Assembly: GCA_030425395.1 (NCBI GenBank)
Contig: JAUIAS010000004.1
Coordinates: 1 to 64,000, forward strand
Direction of reading: 5' to 3'
Origin: Alphaproteobacteria bacterium
GTDB lineage: Bacteria; Pseudomonadota; Alphaproteobacteria; Rhodobacterales; Rhodobacteraceae
Length of the DNA stretch: 64,000 bases
Position numbers and translations under genes: made by a program. Under the pieces are notes generated by a model. That model worked only from the letters and a program-made list of their open reading frames with translations. It did not search any database and was not told the DNA's origin. Below are positions 38,402 through 48,201 of the stretch, one piece after another (the first letter of the stretch is position 1; each line of letters opens with the position of its first letter).

Positions 38402-38644
38402 CAGGCACCCTTCGGAGATCTCGCGCCACATCGGCACATTCAGTGACATCTGGCATTGGGCCATGAACATGCGCCCATCAACCTGAAGGCAGATCGTCTC
38501 GCCCAGCTCGACGCGGGCACCGCTGGTGTTGGTGCAATAGCAATCAATCGTCTTGCCACCCGGCCCAGTCACATCGGCCAGCGCCGGAGAGGCCAAAAGC
38601 ATCGCCGCCAAAAGCAGCGTCGGAAGCACAATTGCGGGTCTCAT
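38339..38644 (-). CDS. Small secreted cysteine-containing protein, 101 aa
   Basis: A clear signal peptide (MRPAIVLPTLLLAAMLLASPALA) and a short mature domain with CYC, C in GETICLQVDG and C in MAQCQMSL plus SEGC, i.e. five cysteines that could form disulfides in the periplasm. No catalytic motif. The last 21 codons are antisense to the DUF1499 gene, and the tail (LQDRKPPINTRSVYPKI) could be non-conserved. The pairing with DUF1499 recurs in relatives from memory. Function unknown. Confidence 0.7.
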   Translation of the reverse strand: MRPAIVLPTLLLAAMLLASPALADVTGPGGKTIDCYCTNTSGARVELGETICLQVDGRMFMAQCQMSLNVPMWREISEGCLSSRLQDRKPPINTRSVYPKI

Positions 38645-38778
38645 GAGACTATTTTACACCCGTTTTCGTGATTTGGGAAGCTGGTGTGCGGTTGTTGACC
38701 GGGAGTTTGGCAGGGTTGCGTGCATGGGTGTTGCGCGTGGCACTTGACCAAAGCCGCGGGATCGCTCAAACCGCGCGG

Positions 38779-39831
38779 ATGATCCCCGAAGAACGCCTTG
38801 AACAAATCCGCCAGAGGTTCGCCTATATCGAGGCGCGCATGGCTCAGGCTGGCGGTAGTGAAATCGCCCAGTTGTCGCGCGAGTATTCCGATCTGCGTCC
38901 CGTCGTGGCCGCGATCGACGACTGGCGCAGGCTAAGCGCCGAAATTGCCGATGCCGAAGCGATGCTGAGCGATCCGGAAATGCGTGCTCTGGCCGAGGAA
39001 GAGCTTCCCGACTTGCGTCACAGCCTGTCAGAGGCCGAACAGGGGCTGCGGGTGGCGCTGTTGCCCAAGGATGATGCCGACAGCCGTCCGGCAATTCTCG
39101 AAATCCGGCCCGGCACAGGGGGGGATGAAGCGGCCCTTTTCGCGGCTGATCTGCTGCGCATGTATCAACGCCATGCCGAAGCGCACGGTTGGGGGTTCGA
39201 CATTGTCGAACTGCAACAGACGGAACTTGGCGGGATCAAGGAAGTTGTGGCCCATGTGAAGGGCGACGGTGTCTTTGCACGGCTGAAATACGAAAGCGGC
39301 GTGCACAGGGTCCAGCGGGTGCCCAGCACCGAATCCGGCGGGCGCATCCACACATCGGCGGCAACGGTCGCCGTGCTTCCCGAAGCGGTGGACGTCGATA
39401 TCAAGATCGAGGCCAACGATATCCGCATTGATACGATGCGGTCATCCGGGGCGGGTGGTCAGCATGTGAATACCACGGATTCGGCTGTGCGGATCACGCA
39501 CCTGCCATCGGGTATCGTGGTGACCAGTTCCGAGAAATCCCAGCATCGCAACCGCGAGATCGCCATGCAGGTTCTGCGTGCGCGTCTGTTCGACCTTGAA
39601 CGCAGCCGCGCCGCGGATGAACGTGCCGAAACCCGTGCCGCACAGGTTGGCAGTGGGGACCGCTCTGAACGCATCCGTACCTACAACTTTCCGCAGGGCC
39701 GCGTGACCGATCACCGGATCAATCTCACGCTCTACAAGCTGGACGCGGTAATGCAGGGCGATCTGGACGAATTCAGCGACGCGCTGGCCGCTGACACTCA
39801 GGCCCGTCTCTTGGCGGAGATGGAAGGGTGA
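38779..39831 (+). CDS. prfA: Peptide chain release factor 1
   Basis: A 350-residue class I release factor for UAA/UAG. The peptidyl-hydrolysis GGQ is at residues 226-228 in [17 protein letters not shown], and the stop-codon PxT motif reads PST in [15 protein letters not shown]. Start ATG 38779 begins [10 protein letters not shown], the normal N-terminus; the ribosome site is weak. Its stop overlaps prmC (GTGA), the enzyme that methylates the GGQ glutamine. Confidence 0.97.
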   Translation: MIPEERLEQIRQRFAYIEARMAQAGGSEIAQLSREYSDLRPVVAAIDDWRRLSAEIADAEAMLSDPEMRALAEEELPDLRHSLSEAEQGLRVALLPKDDADSRPAILEIRPGTGGDEAALFAADLLRMYQRHAEAHGWGFDIVELQQTELGGIKEVVAHVKGDGVFARLKYESGVHRVQRVPSTESGGRIHTSAATVAVLPEAVDVDIKIEANDIRIDTMRSSGAGGQHVNTTDSAVRITHLPSGIVVTSSEKSQHRNREIAMQVLRARLFDLERSRAADERAETRAAQVGSGDRSERIRTYNFPQGRVTDHRINLTLYKLDAVMQGDLDEFSDALAADTQARLLAEMEG

Positions 39832-40661
39832 CCGCCGCCGAGGCGATGGTCGCCGCCACCGCGCGGTTGCGCGCCGCCGGGGTGCCGGACCCGGCGCGGG
39901 ACGCGCGCGTTCTGCTGGCTCATGCCGCCCGCATCGACGCCGCCCGTGTGACCCTGATTGCCCCCGAAGACCTGAGCCACGAAATCGCCGAACGCTTCGA
40001 ACAGCTTGTGGCCCTGCGCGCGGTGCGTATGCCGGTTTCGCATCTCGTGGGGGAACGTGCCTTTTACGGACGGCGCTTCAAGATCAGCGCAGAAGTGCTT
40101 GATCCCAGACCAGAAACCGAAATTCTGGTCGAAGCAGCGCTGGCGGAACCCTTTGAGCGGGCGCTGGACCTTGGTACCGGTTCAGGCTGTATTCTCGTCA
40201 CGCTTCTGGCCGAACGCGAGACCGCCACCGGCCTGGGCGTGGATCTGAGCGAGGCCGCCTGCCTGCAAGCCAGCGCCAACGCAGTTCTGCACCAAACCGC
40301 GCCGCGCGCCGATATCCGCCAATCCGATTGGTTTTCGGCGGTCACCGGTCGCTTTGATCTGGTGGTGTCCAACCCGCCTTATATTGCGATGGGCGAAATG
40401 CCGGGACTGTCGCGCGAGGTGCGCGAACACGAACCCGAATTGGCGTTGACGGACGGGGGCGATGGGCTGGGTGCCTATCGGACGATTTGCGCACAGGCCC
40501 CCGAATTTCTGCGGCCAAAGGGGCGGCTGATCGTTGAAATCGGTCCGACCCAGGGAACGGAAGTTTCTGCGTTCATGGTTGAGGCGGGATTGACCGGTGT
40601 GTGTATCCTGCCGGATCTGGATGGCCGTGATCGGGTGGTTATGGGCCGCGCGGTCGGCTGA
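39828..40661 (+). CDS. prmC: Release factor glutamine methyltransferase
   Basis: A 277-residue SAM methyltransferase that modifies the GGQ glutamine of release factors. The NPPY substrate motif is at residues 182-185 (VVSNPPYIA); motif I is [10 protein letters not shown]. An N-terminal helical domain recognises the factor ([13 protein letters not shown]). The start is GTG 39828, overlapping the prfA stop. Confidence 0.96.
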   Translation: MTAAEAMVAATARLRAAGVPDPARDARVLLAHAARIDAARVTLIAPEDLSHEIAERFEQLVALRAVRMPVSHLVGERAFYGRRFKISAEVLDPRPETEILVEAALAEPFERALDLGTGSGCILVTLLAERETATGLGVDLSEAACLQASANAVLHQTAPRADIRQSDWFSAVTGRFDLVVSNPPYIAMGEMPGLSREVREHEPELALTDGGDGLGAYRTICAQAPEFLRPKGRLIVEIGPTQGTEVSAFMVEAGLTGVCILPDLDGRDRVVMGRAVG

Positions 40662-40900
40662 TGTGGCCAAAACCCTTCATTTGAAGGATGCTTTGGAAAA
40701 AACCACCGCTTTGGGCTTGTGTCATCTGCGCAGTCATGTTTATTGCACCTATCTTTGATCGCGGGCCTGTTTGCCCGTTCGAAGATTTTCAAGCCAAACA
40801 AGTTGCAGGGCAGTGGCCTGGCGACGTTACCGGAGAAGCCGCCCGATCAGAGGGCGCAGGCACTCCTCACTTAACCTGACGATAAGGCTGAACAAAGTAT
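40662..40900. other. 239-bp intergenic region
   Basis: Between prmC and the DUF4167 gene. A 63-codon open frame (40688-40879) with a hydrophobic start exists, but it has no ribosome site and no family resemblance. The strand continues into the next gene, so this may be its leader and promoter. No hairpin with a T-run seen. Confidence 0.4.
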
Positions 40901-41605
40901 ATGAGATCGTCCAAATCCCGCTCGCGGTCGAAGTCTAACCGCAATCGGCCTTCGGGCAGCAATGTCATCAACCGGGTCTTTGACAGCTCCGGTCCCGAAG
41001 GCAAGGTGCGCGGCACGCCGCAACAGATCATCGACAAATATAACCAGCTCGCCCGCGATGCGCAGTTGGCCAATGACCGTGTCGCCGCCGAAAACTTTCA
41101 GCAGCACGCAGAACATTACCTGCGCCTTCTGAGCGAAGCACAGCGCGAAATCGACGCGCGACGCGAAGAACAGGAGCGGCAGAACCGCGAACGTCAGGCT
41201 GAACGCGATCGCGAACGCTCTGAACGTCAGGATCGCGATACCAATACCGCGCCGGAACGCGACAAACCGGCTGTCGGGGAGCGGGAAAAATCCGAAGACC
41301 CGTTGAGCATGGCAGATGACGGATCGGAAACGGATACCGCCAGCACGCTGGTCGAAACACCAGAGAATCGCGGTAGTGACGATGCTGCCCCACAGGCCAG
41401 CGATACCCGCGGTGACTCGCAGTCAGAGGCCTCTTCAGAGACCGCGGGCGCGGATCAGGGTCTGGACAAACCTGCCTCGGACAAGCCCAAGCGCAAGCCA
41501 CGGGCCCGCAAGCCCGCCGCGCCGCGCACCCGCAAGGCCGCGCCCAAAGGCGAAGGCGGCGACGCCCCGGACGATGGCGGTGACCCGGCTCAGGCTGCCG
41601 AATAA
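40901..41605 (+). CDS. DUF4167-containing protein, 234 aa
   Basis: A basic Arg/Ser-rich N-terminus (MRSSKSRSRSKSNRNR) leads into the DUF4167 core (NVINRVFDSSGPEGKVRGTP, then QQHAEHYLRLLSEAQREIDA, about residues 23-90). The rest is charged, low-complexity and disordered, ending in a Lys/Pro/Ala tail (KPKRKPRARKPAAPRTRKAA) that looks RNA- or DNA-binding. This family is common in alphaproteobacteria and uncharacterised. Confidence 0.88.
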   Translation: MRSSKSRSRSKSNRNRPSGSNVINRVFDSSGPEGKVRGTPQQIIDKYNQLARDAQLANDRVAAENFQQHAEHYLRLLSEAQREIDARREEQERQNRERQAERDRERSERQDRDTNTAPERDKPAVGEREKSEDPLSMADDGSETDTASTLVETPENRGSDDAAPQASDTRGDSQSEASSETAGADQGLDKPASDKPKRKPRARKPAAPRTRKAAPKGEGGDAPDDGGDPAQAAE

Positions 41606-41645
41606 AACGACGTTTCTGCGTTTTGCATTTCGCGCAGGGTTCTAA

Positions 41646-42488
41646 TCAACCCCGCGCGACCTCGCGCGCCAAGGCGCAGAACCCTTCCAGCGACACCTGC
41701 TCGGCCCGTTCTGTCGGGGCAATGCCCGCCGCGCGCAGGCGGTCCTCGATGTCCGGGCCAAGCCCCTTGAGCGCCGATCGCAACATCTTGCGCCGCTGGT
41801 TGAAGGCCATCGCAACGACCCGCTCAAGAACCTTGGGGTCGGCCTCAAACCGGGGTGTGGCACGCGCCGTCAGATGGACCACGGCGCTGTCAATCTTGGG
41901 GGGCGGGGTGAACGCGCCGGGTGGCAAGGCCATCACGATTCGCGCATCCGCACGCCATTGCGCCAGCAAGGCAAGCCGCCCGTAAGCCTTGCTTCCCGGG
42001 CGGGCCACGATCCGTTCGGCCACCTCGCGCTGAAACATCAGCGTAAGACTTTCCCAGAACGGCGGCCAGTCGCGCGGGGTCAACCACCGCACCAGCAATT
42101 CCGTGCCGACATTGTAGGGCAGGTTCGCAACAACACGCACCGGCGCATTGAGCCGCGCCGCCGCGTCGATATCCAGCGCATCGCCTTGCACGATCTCAAG
42201 CCGGCCCGGATAGCGCGCCGCAATCTGTTCCAGCGCAGGCAGACACCGCGCATCCTTCTCAACCGCCAGAACCCGCCGCGCGCCTTCGGCCAACAATCCG
42301 CGGGTCAACCCACCGGGACCCGGTCCGATTTCCAGAACATCGCACCCCGACATATCGCCTGCTTGGCGCGCGATTTTGGCCGTCAGGTTGAGATCCAGCA
42401 GGAAATTCTGACCAAGTGCCTTCTTTGCGCTCAACCCGTGATCTGCGATCACGCTCCGCAAGGGGGGAAGATCGTCGATTGCACTCAT
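41646..42488 (-). CDS. rsmA: 16S rRNA (adenine1518/1519-N6)-dimethyltransferase
   Basis: The 280-residue KsgA/RsmA enzyme dimethylates two adenines in the 3' hairpin of 16S rRNA. Motif I is [14 protein letters not shown] (52-65); the catalytic NLPYN is near residue 117. [15 protein letters not shown] in the C-terminal domain is standard. Start ATG 42488; the frame extends five codons upstream. It lies last in the lptFGD-surA-pdxA-rsmA run but is separated from pdxA by a 217-bp repeat-bearing gap. Confidence 0.96.
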   Translation of the reverse strand: MSAIDDLPPLRSVIADHGLSAKKALGQNFLLDLNLTAKIARQAGDMSGCDVLEIGPGPGGLTRGLLAEGARRVLAVEKDARCLPALEQIAARYPGRLEIVQGDALDIDAAARLNAPVRVVANLPYNVGTELLVRWLTPRDWPPFWESLTLMFQREVAERIVARPGSKAYGRLALLAQWRADARIVMALPPGAFTPPPKIDSAVVHLTARATPRFEADPKVLERVVAMAFNQRRKMLRSALKGLGPDIEDRLRAAGIAPTERAEQVSLEGFCALAREVARG

Positions 42489-42530
42489 GCTCTGCCTTTC
42501 CATCGCTTTCGGGCCTTGGGTTGCCGGTTT

Positions 42531-42669
42531 GGGGGCGCTGCCCCCTGTCTGCCCCCATCGCGCTGAGCGCGCCTCCCCCCGGAGTATTTAGCGCCATAAG
42601 ACGGCGCAACAGTTGATTAACCTTGACGCGCGGTTGCTTCTTTCTCGTTCCAAATACCCCTGCCGGAGG
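42531..42669. repeat. Composite inverted intergenic repeat, copy E
   Basis: It comprises a short GC hairpin GGGGGC-GCT-GCCCCC (42531-42545), a left arm CTCCCCCCGGAGTATTTA (42573-42590), a spacer with GATTAACCTTGACGCG (from about 42615), and a right arm on the minus strand with core GGTATTTGGAACGAGAAAGA (42635-42659) followed by CTGCCGGAGG. The two arms face each other. The same layout occurs in copy F at 52092-52220. It lies 3' of pdxA, with the right-arm core in pdxA orientation. Confidence 0.8.
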
Positions 42670-42705
42670 CATCTTTGGTTTGCGTCCGGCGCAGCGTTTG
42701 TCGTT

Positions 42706-43686
42706 TCACGCTCTGTCCGCCATGCGATGGGCCAATCTGAGCGCCGCGATCAGGCTGTCTGGACGGGCGATGCCCATTCCCGCGATATCGCAGGCGGTGC
42801 CGTGATCGGGCGAGGTGCGTACAAAGGGCAGCCCCAGCGTAACGTTCACGCCGCCATCGAAATCCAGCGTCTTGATCGGGATCAGCGCCTGGTCGTGATA
42901 CATCGCCACGGCAGCATCATACCTAGCACGCGCGGCGGCGTGGAACATGGTGTCTGCGGGCAGGGGGCCTGTCACATCCATACCGGCGTCCCGCAGAGCG
43001 TTGATGACCGGGGCGATCACAGCGGCGTCTTCATGTCCCATCGCGCCAGCCTCGCCTGCGTGGGGGTTCAACCCGCTGACCGCGATGCGTGGATGGGTGA
43101 TCCCAAAGCGGTCGCGCAGGCCTTGGCAGGTGATTTCCAAAGTGCGGCGGAGGCTTTCGGCGGTCAACCGCTCTGGCACGTCGCGCAATGGAATGTGGAT
43201 GGTGGCCGGGACCACGCGCAACGGGGGAGTGATTGCTTCGGCCGCGAGCATCATCACCACCTGATCCACCCCGGCCAGAGCGGCGAGAAATTCCGTGTGG
43301 CCAGGATAGGCAAACCCGGCCCCGTCGATCAGCGCTTTCTTGTGAATAGGTGCCGTGCACAACGCGCAGGCGGCTCCGGATTGCACAAGGGCAACGCCGG
43401 TTTCGATTGCCTTGATGACGCCGGACGCGTTGGCGGGATCCGGCGTGCCTTTCCGGGCGGACCCGTTAAGAGACAGCGGCAGGACAGGCAAGGCATCTGC
43501 CATGGCATCCGGTGCATCGGCGGGATTTGTGATGCAGGTGTATTTTGCACCATCGGGCAGGTGGCGCGGATCACCGATCCAGAAGAAGGCCATTTCCTCG
43601 CGCAGCGCAGACCACGCGGAAACGGCGATTTCCGGTCCGATTCCCGCCGGTTCCCCGCAACTGAGCGCGACCGGCGCGCGGGTCAT
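42706..43686 (-). CDS. pdxA: 4-hydroxythreonine-4-phosphate dehydrogenase
   Basis: The 326-residue enzyme of pyridoxal-phosphate synthesis (DXP-dependent route). Signature segments: ALSCGEPAGIGPEIA at the start, YPGHTEFLAAL with a metal-binding His, NPHAGEAGAMGHED, MYHDQALIPIKTLDF and the DHGTACDIAG loop. Start ATG 43686 overlaps the surA stop by four bases. Confidence 0.96.
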   Translation of the reverse strand: MTRAPVALSCGEPAGIGPEIAVSAWSALREEMAFFWIGDPRHLPDGAKYTCITNPADAPDAMADALPVLPLSLNGSARKGTPDPANASGVIKAIETGVALVQSGAACALCTAPIHKKALIDGAGFAYPGHTEFLAALAGVDQVVMMLAAEAITPPLRVVPATIHIPLRDVPERLTAESLRRTLEITCQGLRDRFGITHPRIAVSGLNPHAGEAGAMGHEDAAVIAPVINALRDAGMDVTGPLPADTMFHAAARARYDAAVAMYHDQALIPIKTLDFDGGVNVTLGLPFVRTSPDHGTACDIAGMGIARPDSLIAALRLAHRMADRA

Positions 43687-44936
43687 CGCTCGACGATGAG
43701 CGCGTCGGCGCGAACCTGATCAAGGAAGCCTTGCGCCAACGCGTTCAGGCGCTGGTTGGTCAGCGCATTGGCGATGTCTTCGCGGGATGCGTCTTCGTTC
43801 AGTTCCGCTGTGCGGCCGCAGAGCATCAGGAACACGAGAGATTGCCCGTCGTTGGTGACCAGTGAGGTGGACACTTCACCCGCGTCCAGCTTGGCCAGTT
43901 CCAGCGCATAGTCGCGGGGAATGTCCGACGGGGGCAGGGATTGACGGCGCAAGGTGCCTTCGGGCTGATCCAGAGCACTGCCATAAAGATCGTCGCATGT
44001 ATCGACCTGTGCGCGCAATTCGGCAGCAGCGGCTTTGGCCGCGTCACTCTGGCCACCGGGGATGAAGTAGGCGGCGAATTCAATCGCTGAATACCGTGGG
44101 TTCGGGGCACCGGTTTCCTGAATGCCGCGCATCTGGAACAGCGCCACGGCATCGGGCAGCGGGATTGGCGCTGTCACTTCGCCGGGGGAAAGCTCAAGCA
44201 CCACAGGCTGGATTGCGGGGGGCAGATTGGACAATGCCATCCATGGCATCCGTCCGCCGGTGTCCCGTGTCTGGGTGGCGGAAAACTTACGGGCTTCGTT
44301 GGCAAAGGCGTCGATAGAACGGATTTGCGATATCCGCTCGGCTTCGGCCTGAACCTGATCGATGGTTTGCGGGGTGGTCGGGATGATGATTTCAGACAAC
44401 AGAACCCGCACACCGCCGCCGGAACCGTCGGTTCCCAATGCGCGGTCGATTTCGGCTTCGGTGGGGCGCGCACGCCCGGCAAATCGGGCGCGGACATATT
44501 CCCGCCAAGCCACCCCGTTGAGGATGAAATCCCGGAAGGTTTCGGCCGATACGCCGCCCTGTTCCAGTGCCTTGATGAAGTCTTCGGTGCTCAGATTCGC
44601 CCGCTGGGCGAACTCTGTCATGCCCTGCACGACCTGTTCCTCGGTCGGGCGAATGCCGGCTTCTTCAACGATCTGTTGTTTGAGGCGGTCTTCGATCAGG
44701 GCGGTGCGGGCGAGTTCGGCGATATTGCCGGGCGCGCGCAGCAGGCGCAGGAATTCCATGCGCTGTTCAAGTTCAAAGTTGGTGATGACGTTGCCGTTCA
44801 CCTCGATCGCGGGGGAAAACAACCCCTGCGCCGCAACCGGGGCCGGTGCGACCAAGCCCGTGCCGACCGCGATCATCACGGCGGCGGCGATGCTGCGGGC
44901 GGTGCGTGAAATCGGTTTGCTCAGGAATTGCTGCAT
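43683..44936 (-). CDS. surA: Periplasmic chaperone/peptidyl-prolyl isomerase, SurA-like
   Basis: A 417-residue protein with a signal peptide (AAAVMIAVGTGLVAPAPVAA, cleavage near residue 36), a SurA N-terminal domain (SPAIEVNGNVITNFELEQRM onward), and one parvulin-like domain in the middle (SEIIIPTTPQTIDQ to about residue 270). It assists outer-membrane protein folding. Position between lptD and pdxA is the conserved one. The start overlaps lptD by 16 bp. Confidence 0.92.
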   Translation of the reverse strand: MQQFLSKPISRTARSIAAAVMIAVGTGLVAPAPVAAQGLFSPAIEVNGNVITNFELEQRMEFLRLLRAPGNIAELARTALIEDRLKQQIVEEAGIRPTEEQVVQGMTEFAQRANLSTEDFIKALEQGGVSAETFRDFILNGVAWREYVRARFAGRARPTEAEIDRALGTDGSGGGVRVLLSEIIIPTTPQTIDQVQAEAERISQIRSIDAFANEARKFSATQTRDTGGRMPWMALSNLPPAIQPVVLELSPGEVTAPIPLPDAVALFQMRGIQETGAPNPRYSAIEFAAYFIPGGQSDAAKAAAAELRAQVDTCDDLYGSALDQPEGTLRRQSLPPSDIPRDYALELAKLDAGEVSTSLVTNDGQSLVFLMLCGRTAELNEDASREDIANALTNQRLNALAQGFLDQVRADALIVER

Positions 44937-47104
44937 GACTTTGTATATCTTTCTGTTCCGTCCGAGGCACCGAAACCTCTCAGGGCGATGGTAAATCCGA
45001 AATCGGTCGAAGGCTCAACACTTGTCGACGAGGTATAGCGCCGGTTGAGCGAAAGATCGACCAAAACACATTCATTTCGGTAGGCAAGCCCGAGTCCGGC
45101 TGAGGAGGCGCGGTCGTCTTCGAGATCATAGCGCCAAGATGCGCTTGCCAGCCAGTGCCGGGTCAGATCATAGCTGCCGTCGATGTTGAATTCTGACACC
45201 GGGCGCGCGCGGCCCTCTGCAGGGTCGGCATCCAGATAGACATAGGTGCCGCCCAGTGTCGCCTGGTCGCCGCGCCAATCACCGCGCAGTTCGGCCTTGG
45301 CAAAGTCGAGGTTGTCGTCAAACAGGCCGCGCACCGACAGGCCCAGCCCGAAGTCGGCGGCGATGTGACCTGCGAGAAGGAAATCCGATGATGTGCCCGA
45401 CAGGCCGGATGCGTTGGTAAAGCCCGGTTGCGCGACCTCGCGCACGACTTGTCCGATGCTGAGCGATGCCGACCAGCCGGTCGCGGCATAGCGTGCCCAG
45501 TTCAGGCCATAGGCGATGGCCCATCCGTCCTCGCGCTGGTCGGGGGCGGGGAAACGGGACAGGGACAGCAGGTTGCCCTGATCAAATTCCACACGCCCGC
45601 TTTCGTCCACCGGCACCGCGCCACCTGAGACGCGGGTCCAGCCGAGTTGCACGATCGGTTCCAGAAACTGGGATGCGCCGCCCTTGCCGGGGCGCACCAT
45701 CGGCAGCCGGAATGTCATCGCCGCATAGGGCATGGATCGTGTTTCGTGCGAATTGAAGGCCACGTCCTGACGCGTATCAAAAATATCTGCCGCGAGGCCA
45801 AGTGTCAGGTCCGTGCGCAGGCCACCCGACAGAATCCAGTTGTTGGTCCAGCCGATATCGGCGCTGATCCGGCCCACATCGCGCCCAACGGCATTGATAT
45901 CGGAGGTGCGGTAATGCGCATGGGCGGCAAGTCCCAGACGTAATTCTCCTGCGTTGCGCGGCAGGATGTGTCGTTGTTCGATTTCGGAATCAAAGACCAG
46001 AGACGGCAGCAGCGATTCATCTTCCGCGTCGCGCAACGAGTTGAAGTGGAAAAAGCTGGCGCGCACGAATTGATCACGTTGCGCGCGGCTGATCGCCAGT
46101 TCGGTTGTCAGGCGGTCCTTGTAGTCTTTGCCGTAGTCCAGAAGATAGGCGTTGTCCGAAGTCCATTCCACGTCGAAAGAAAACGTATATCCGCGTCCCA
46201 GTGCGAAAGCCCCAGACCCGAACAGGTAGCCACGCGTATTTCCGGCCAGAAGGTCGTCGCGGGTATAGCCGCCTTCGAATTCCACCCGGCCCGTCGCAAA
46301 GGCCTGACGATAGCGCGCATCCAGCGTGCGGGTGCGCGATGACAGGTAGGGCGTCAAGGTCAGGTCGGCGTGATCCCCCAGCCGGAAGAAGTACGGCACC
46401 TTGATCCCGGTCCCGAGCTGCGAGGTGGTGCGCACCGACGGGATCATGAACCCGCTCGCACGGTCCAGCGTGGGATCGGGAAGGCGCAGTTGCGGCACCC
46501 AGAGCACCGGAATATCCAGAATGCGCAGTTGCGCGTCGTCAAAGTAGAGCTGGCGCGCCTGCTGGTCATGCACAACCCGGCGGGCGCGGATCTGCCATAG
46601 TGGCGGATTGTCATCGCCACAGACCCGGCAGGATGTCACAGCGGTCTTGTAAAGCTGGGTATAGCGGCCCTCGGTGCGGTTCAGTTGCACCGAGGCAAGC
46701 TGAAGCCTCTGGTTGAGCACCATGCGCGCCCCGGTCAGAAGGCCTTCGGTCAGCGTTCGATCCAACTCGGCTGCGTTGGCAAGGATTACAACATCGGTGC
46801 CATCGTCGATGCGAATCGGCCCCTCGATGTTCAGCGAGCCACCGGCGCGGTCATAGACGATGCGGGATGCGCTTAGCCGCGTGCGGCCCTGAAATGCCTG
46901 CACGTTGCCTTCGGCGATCAGGTTGCGATCGGCGGACACAAAGATACGGTCCGCGATCAGAGCCGCCGGGGCCGGTTCGGTCACAAGGTTCTGGGCGCTG
47001 TCTTGCGCGGATGCGATCCCATGCATGTTGAAAAACGGGCTTGCGGCCAAGGCAAGGCAGACGGCAAGCCGGCGCAGACCGGTCGGGATGTTTCGCGCAA
47101 GCAT
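44921..47104 (-). CDS. lptD: LPS-assembly protein LptD
   Basis: A 727-residue outer-membrane beta-barrel that inserts LPS into the outer leaflet. It has a signal peptide (LRRLAVCLALAASPFFNMHG), an N-terminal jellyroll (ADRIFVSADRNLIAEGNVQA), and the family middle RASGFMIPSVRTTSQLGTG, followed by repeated amphipathic strands. Cysteines near the start of the barrel (TSCRVC), in NECVLVDL and at the end (SCSNS) can form the maturation disulfides. Start ATG 47104 shares one base with the lptG stop. Confidence 0.96.
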   Translation of the reverse strand: MLARNIPTGLRRLAVCLALAASPFFNMHGIASAQDSAQNLVTEPAPAALIADRIFVSADRNLIAEGNVQAFQGRTRLSASRIVYDRAGGSLNIEGPIRIDDGTDVVILANAAELDRTLTEGLLTGARMVLNQRLQLASVQLNRTEGRYTQLYKTAVTSCRVCGDDNPPLWQIRARRVVHDQQARQLYFDDAQLRILDIPVLWVPQLRLPDPTLDRASGFMIPSVRTTSQLGTGIKVPYFFRLGDHADLTLTPYLSSRTRTLDARYRQAFATGRVEFEGGYTRDDLLAGNTRGYLFGSGAFALGRGYTFSFDVEWTSDNAYLLDYGKDYKDRLTTELAISRAQRDQFVRASFFHFNSLRDAEDESLLPSLVFDSEIEQRHILPRNAGELRLGLAAHAHYRTSDINAVGRDVGRISADIGWTNNWILSGGLRTDLTLGLAADIFDTRQDVAFNSHETRSMPYAAMTFRLPMVRPGKGGASQFLEPIVQLGWTRVSGGAVPVDESGRVEFDQGNLLSLSRFPAPDQREDGWAIAYGLNWARYAATGWSASLSIGQVVREVAQPGFTNASGLSGTSSDFLLAGHIAADFGLGLSVRGLFDDNLDFAKAELRGDWRGDQATLGGTYVYLDADPAEGRARPVSEFNIDGSYDLTRHWLASASWRYDLEDDRASSAGLGLAYRNECVLVDLSLNRRYTSSTSVEPSTDFGFTIALRGFGASDGTERYTKSCSNS

Positions 47105-48201
47105 CAGCCATCCTCCGCATGCAAGAGAAGACCAAGCGCCAGCATGACAGAGGCAATCGGCGGCGCCCATGCCGCCAGCGCCACGGGAATTTGCCCGTTT
47201 TCACCCAGAATTTGCGCAAAATTTCGAATAAAGAACAACCCGAACCCCAGCAACACAGACATCAGCACCGCGACTCCGGTGCCCCCCGAACGGGTATGCC
47301 GCATGGTGAAGGCTGCGGCAACCAGCACCATCGAAATCAGGAAAATCGGTCGCGCCAGTTCGATCTGGAACCAAACCTCGTGGCGTTTGGTGGCAAACCC
47401 GGCCTGCTGCAACTCTTCGATGGTGCGTGGCATGTCCCAGACGGAAACGCCGCTGGGCGATCCGATGCCGCTTCGGATGCGGTCTTGTGTCAGGGTTGAG
47501 GGCACGCGCAGGCTTTCGTGGAATGCGGCGTTTGTCTCGGGGTTGATGCCTGCGGCCAGCGGCCAGACCTTGGCCCCGGTCAAATCCCAGAAGCCGCCGC
47601 GCAGCGTTGCCCCCTCGGCTTCGATGCGGCGCACCGGCCCGCCGCCCGCGCTATAGGCCAGAAGGGTCACATCCAGCAGCGCACCGGTTTCCCCATTATA
47701 GCGCCTTGCGTGGATCACGGTCTGGCCCTGTTTGCTCCCCTGACGCAACCAAAGCCCTTCACCGCTGATCGACAGCGCGGCGGCATCGCCGGTGCGATAG
47801 ATTTCGCTCAGTTGTTCGGATCGTGCAGACGTTGCCGCAACGATCGGGTTCAGTGTGGTCACGGACAGCACCCCGATCAGGGCCGCAACCGTGGCCGGTG
47901 CGATCAGTGCGCGCAATCCCGATCGCCCGGACGCGCGCGTCACCACAAGTTCGCTGGACCGCGCAAGCCCCACGAACATCGCGATGGTGGCCAGAATAAC
48001 GATCAGCGGCAGGATTTCGCGCACCGCCCCCGGCGCGTTCAGGAGCGTCAACCCGAACAGCCGGTCAAACCCGACATCGGTGTCGGCAAAACGGCGCATC
48101 TGTTCGACCAGATCAATCAGCATCAGAAGGGCCATGAAAACCCCCATGAGCAAGCCGAAGATCTGAATAAAGCGACGTCCGAAATAGAAATGCAGAATCA
48201 T
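47104..48201 (-). CDS. lptG: LPS export permease LptG
   Basis: A 365-residue YjgP/YjgQ-family inner-membrane permease: three helices at the N-terminus (FGLLMGVFMALLMLIDLVEQ), a periplasmic beta domain and three C-terminal helices (GTGVAVLMSVLLGFGLFFIR). With LptF it forms the LptB2FG transporter. Its start overlaps lptF by four bases. LptB, LptA and LptC are not in this window. Confidence 0.95.
   Translation of the reverse strand: MILHFYFGRRFIQIFGLLMGVFMALLMLIDLVEQMRRFADTDVGFDRLFGLTLLNAPGAVREILPLIVILATIAMFVGLARSSELVVTRASGRSGLRALIAPATVAALIGVLSVTTLNPIVAATSARSEQLSEIYRTGDAAALSISGEGLWLRQGSKQGQTVIHARRYNGETGALLDVTLLAYSAGGGPVRRIEAEGATLRGGFWDLTGAKVWPLAAGINPETNAAFHESLRVPSTLTQDRIRSGIGSPSGVSVWDMPRTIEELQQAGFATKRHEVWFQIELARPIFLISMVLVAAAFTMRHTRSGGTGVAVLMSVLLGFGLFFIRNFAQILGENGQIPVALAAWAPPIASVMLALGLLLHAEDG

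Noticed and set aside
40688-40879. 63-codon gene between prmC and the DUF4167 gene
   Set aside because: No ribosome site, no family resemblance and odd composition in the second half.
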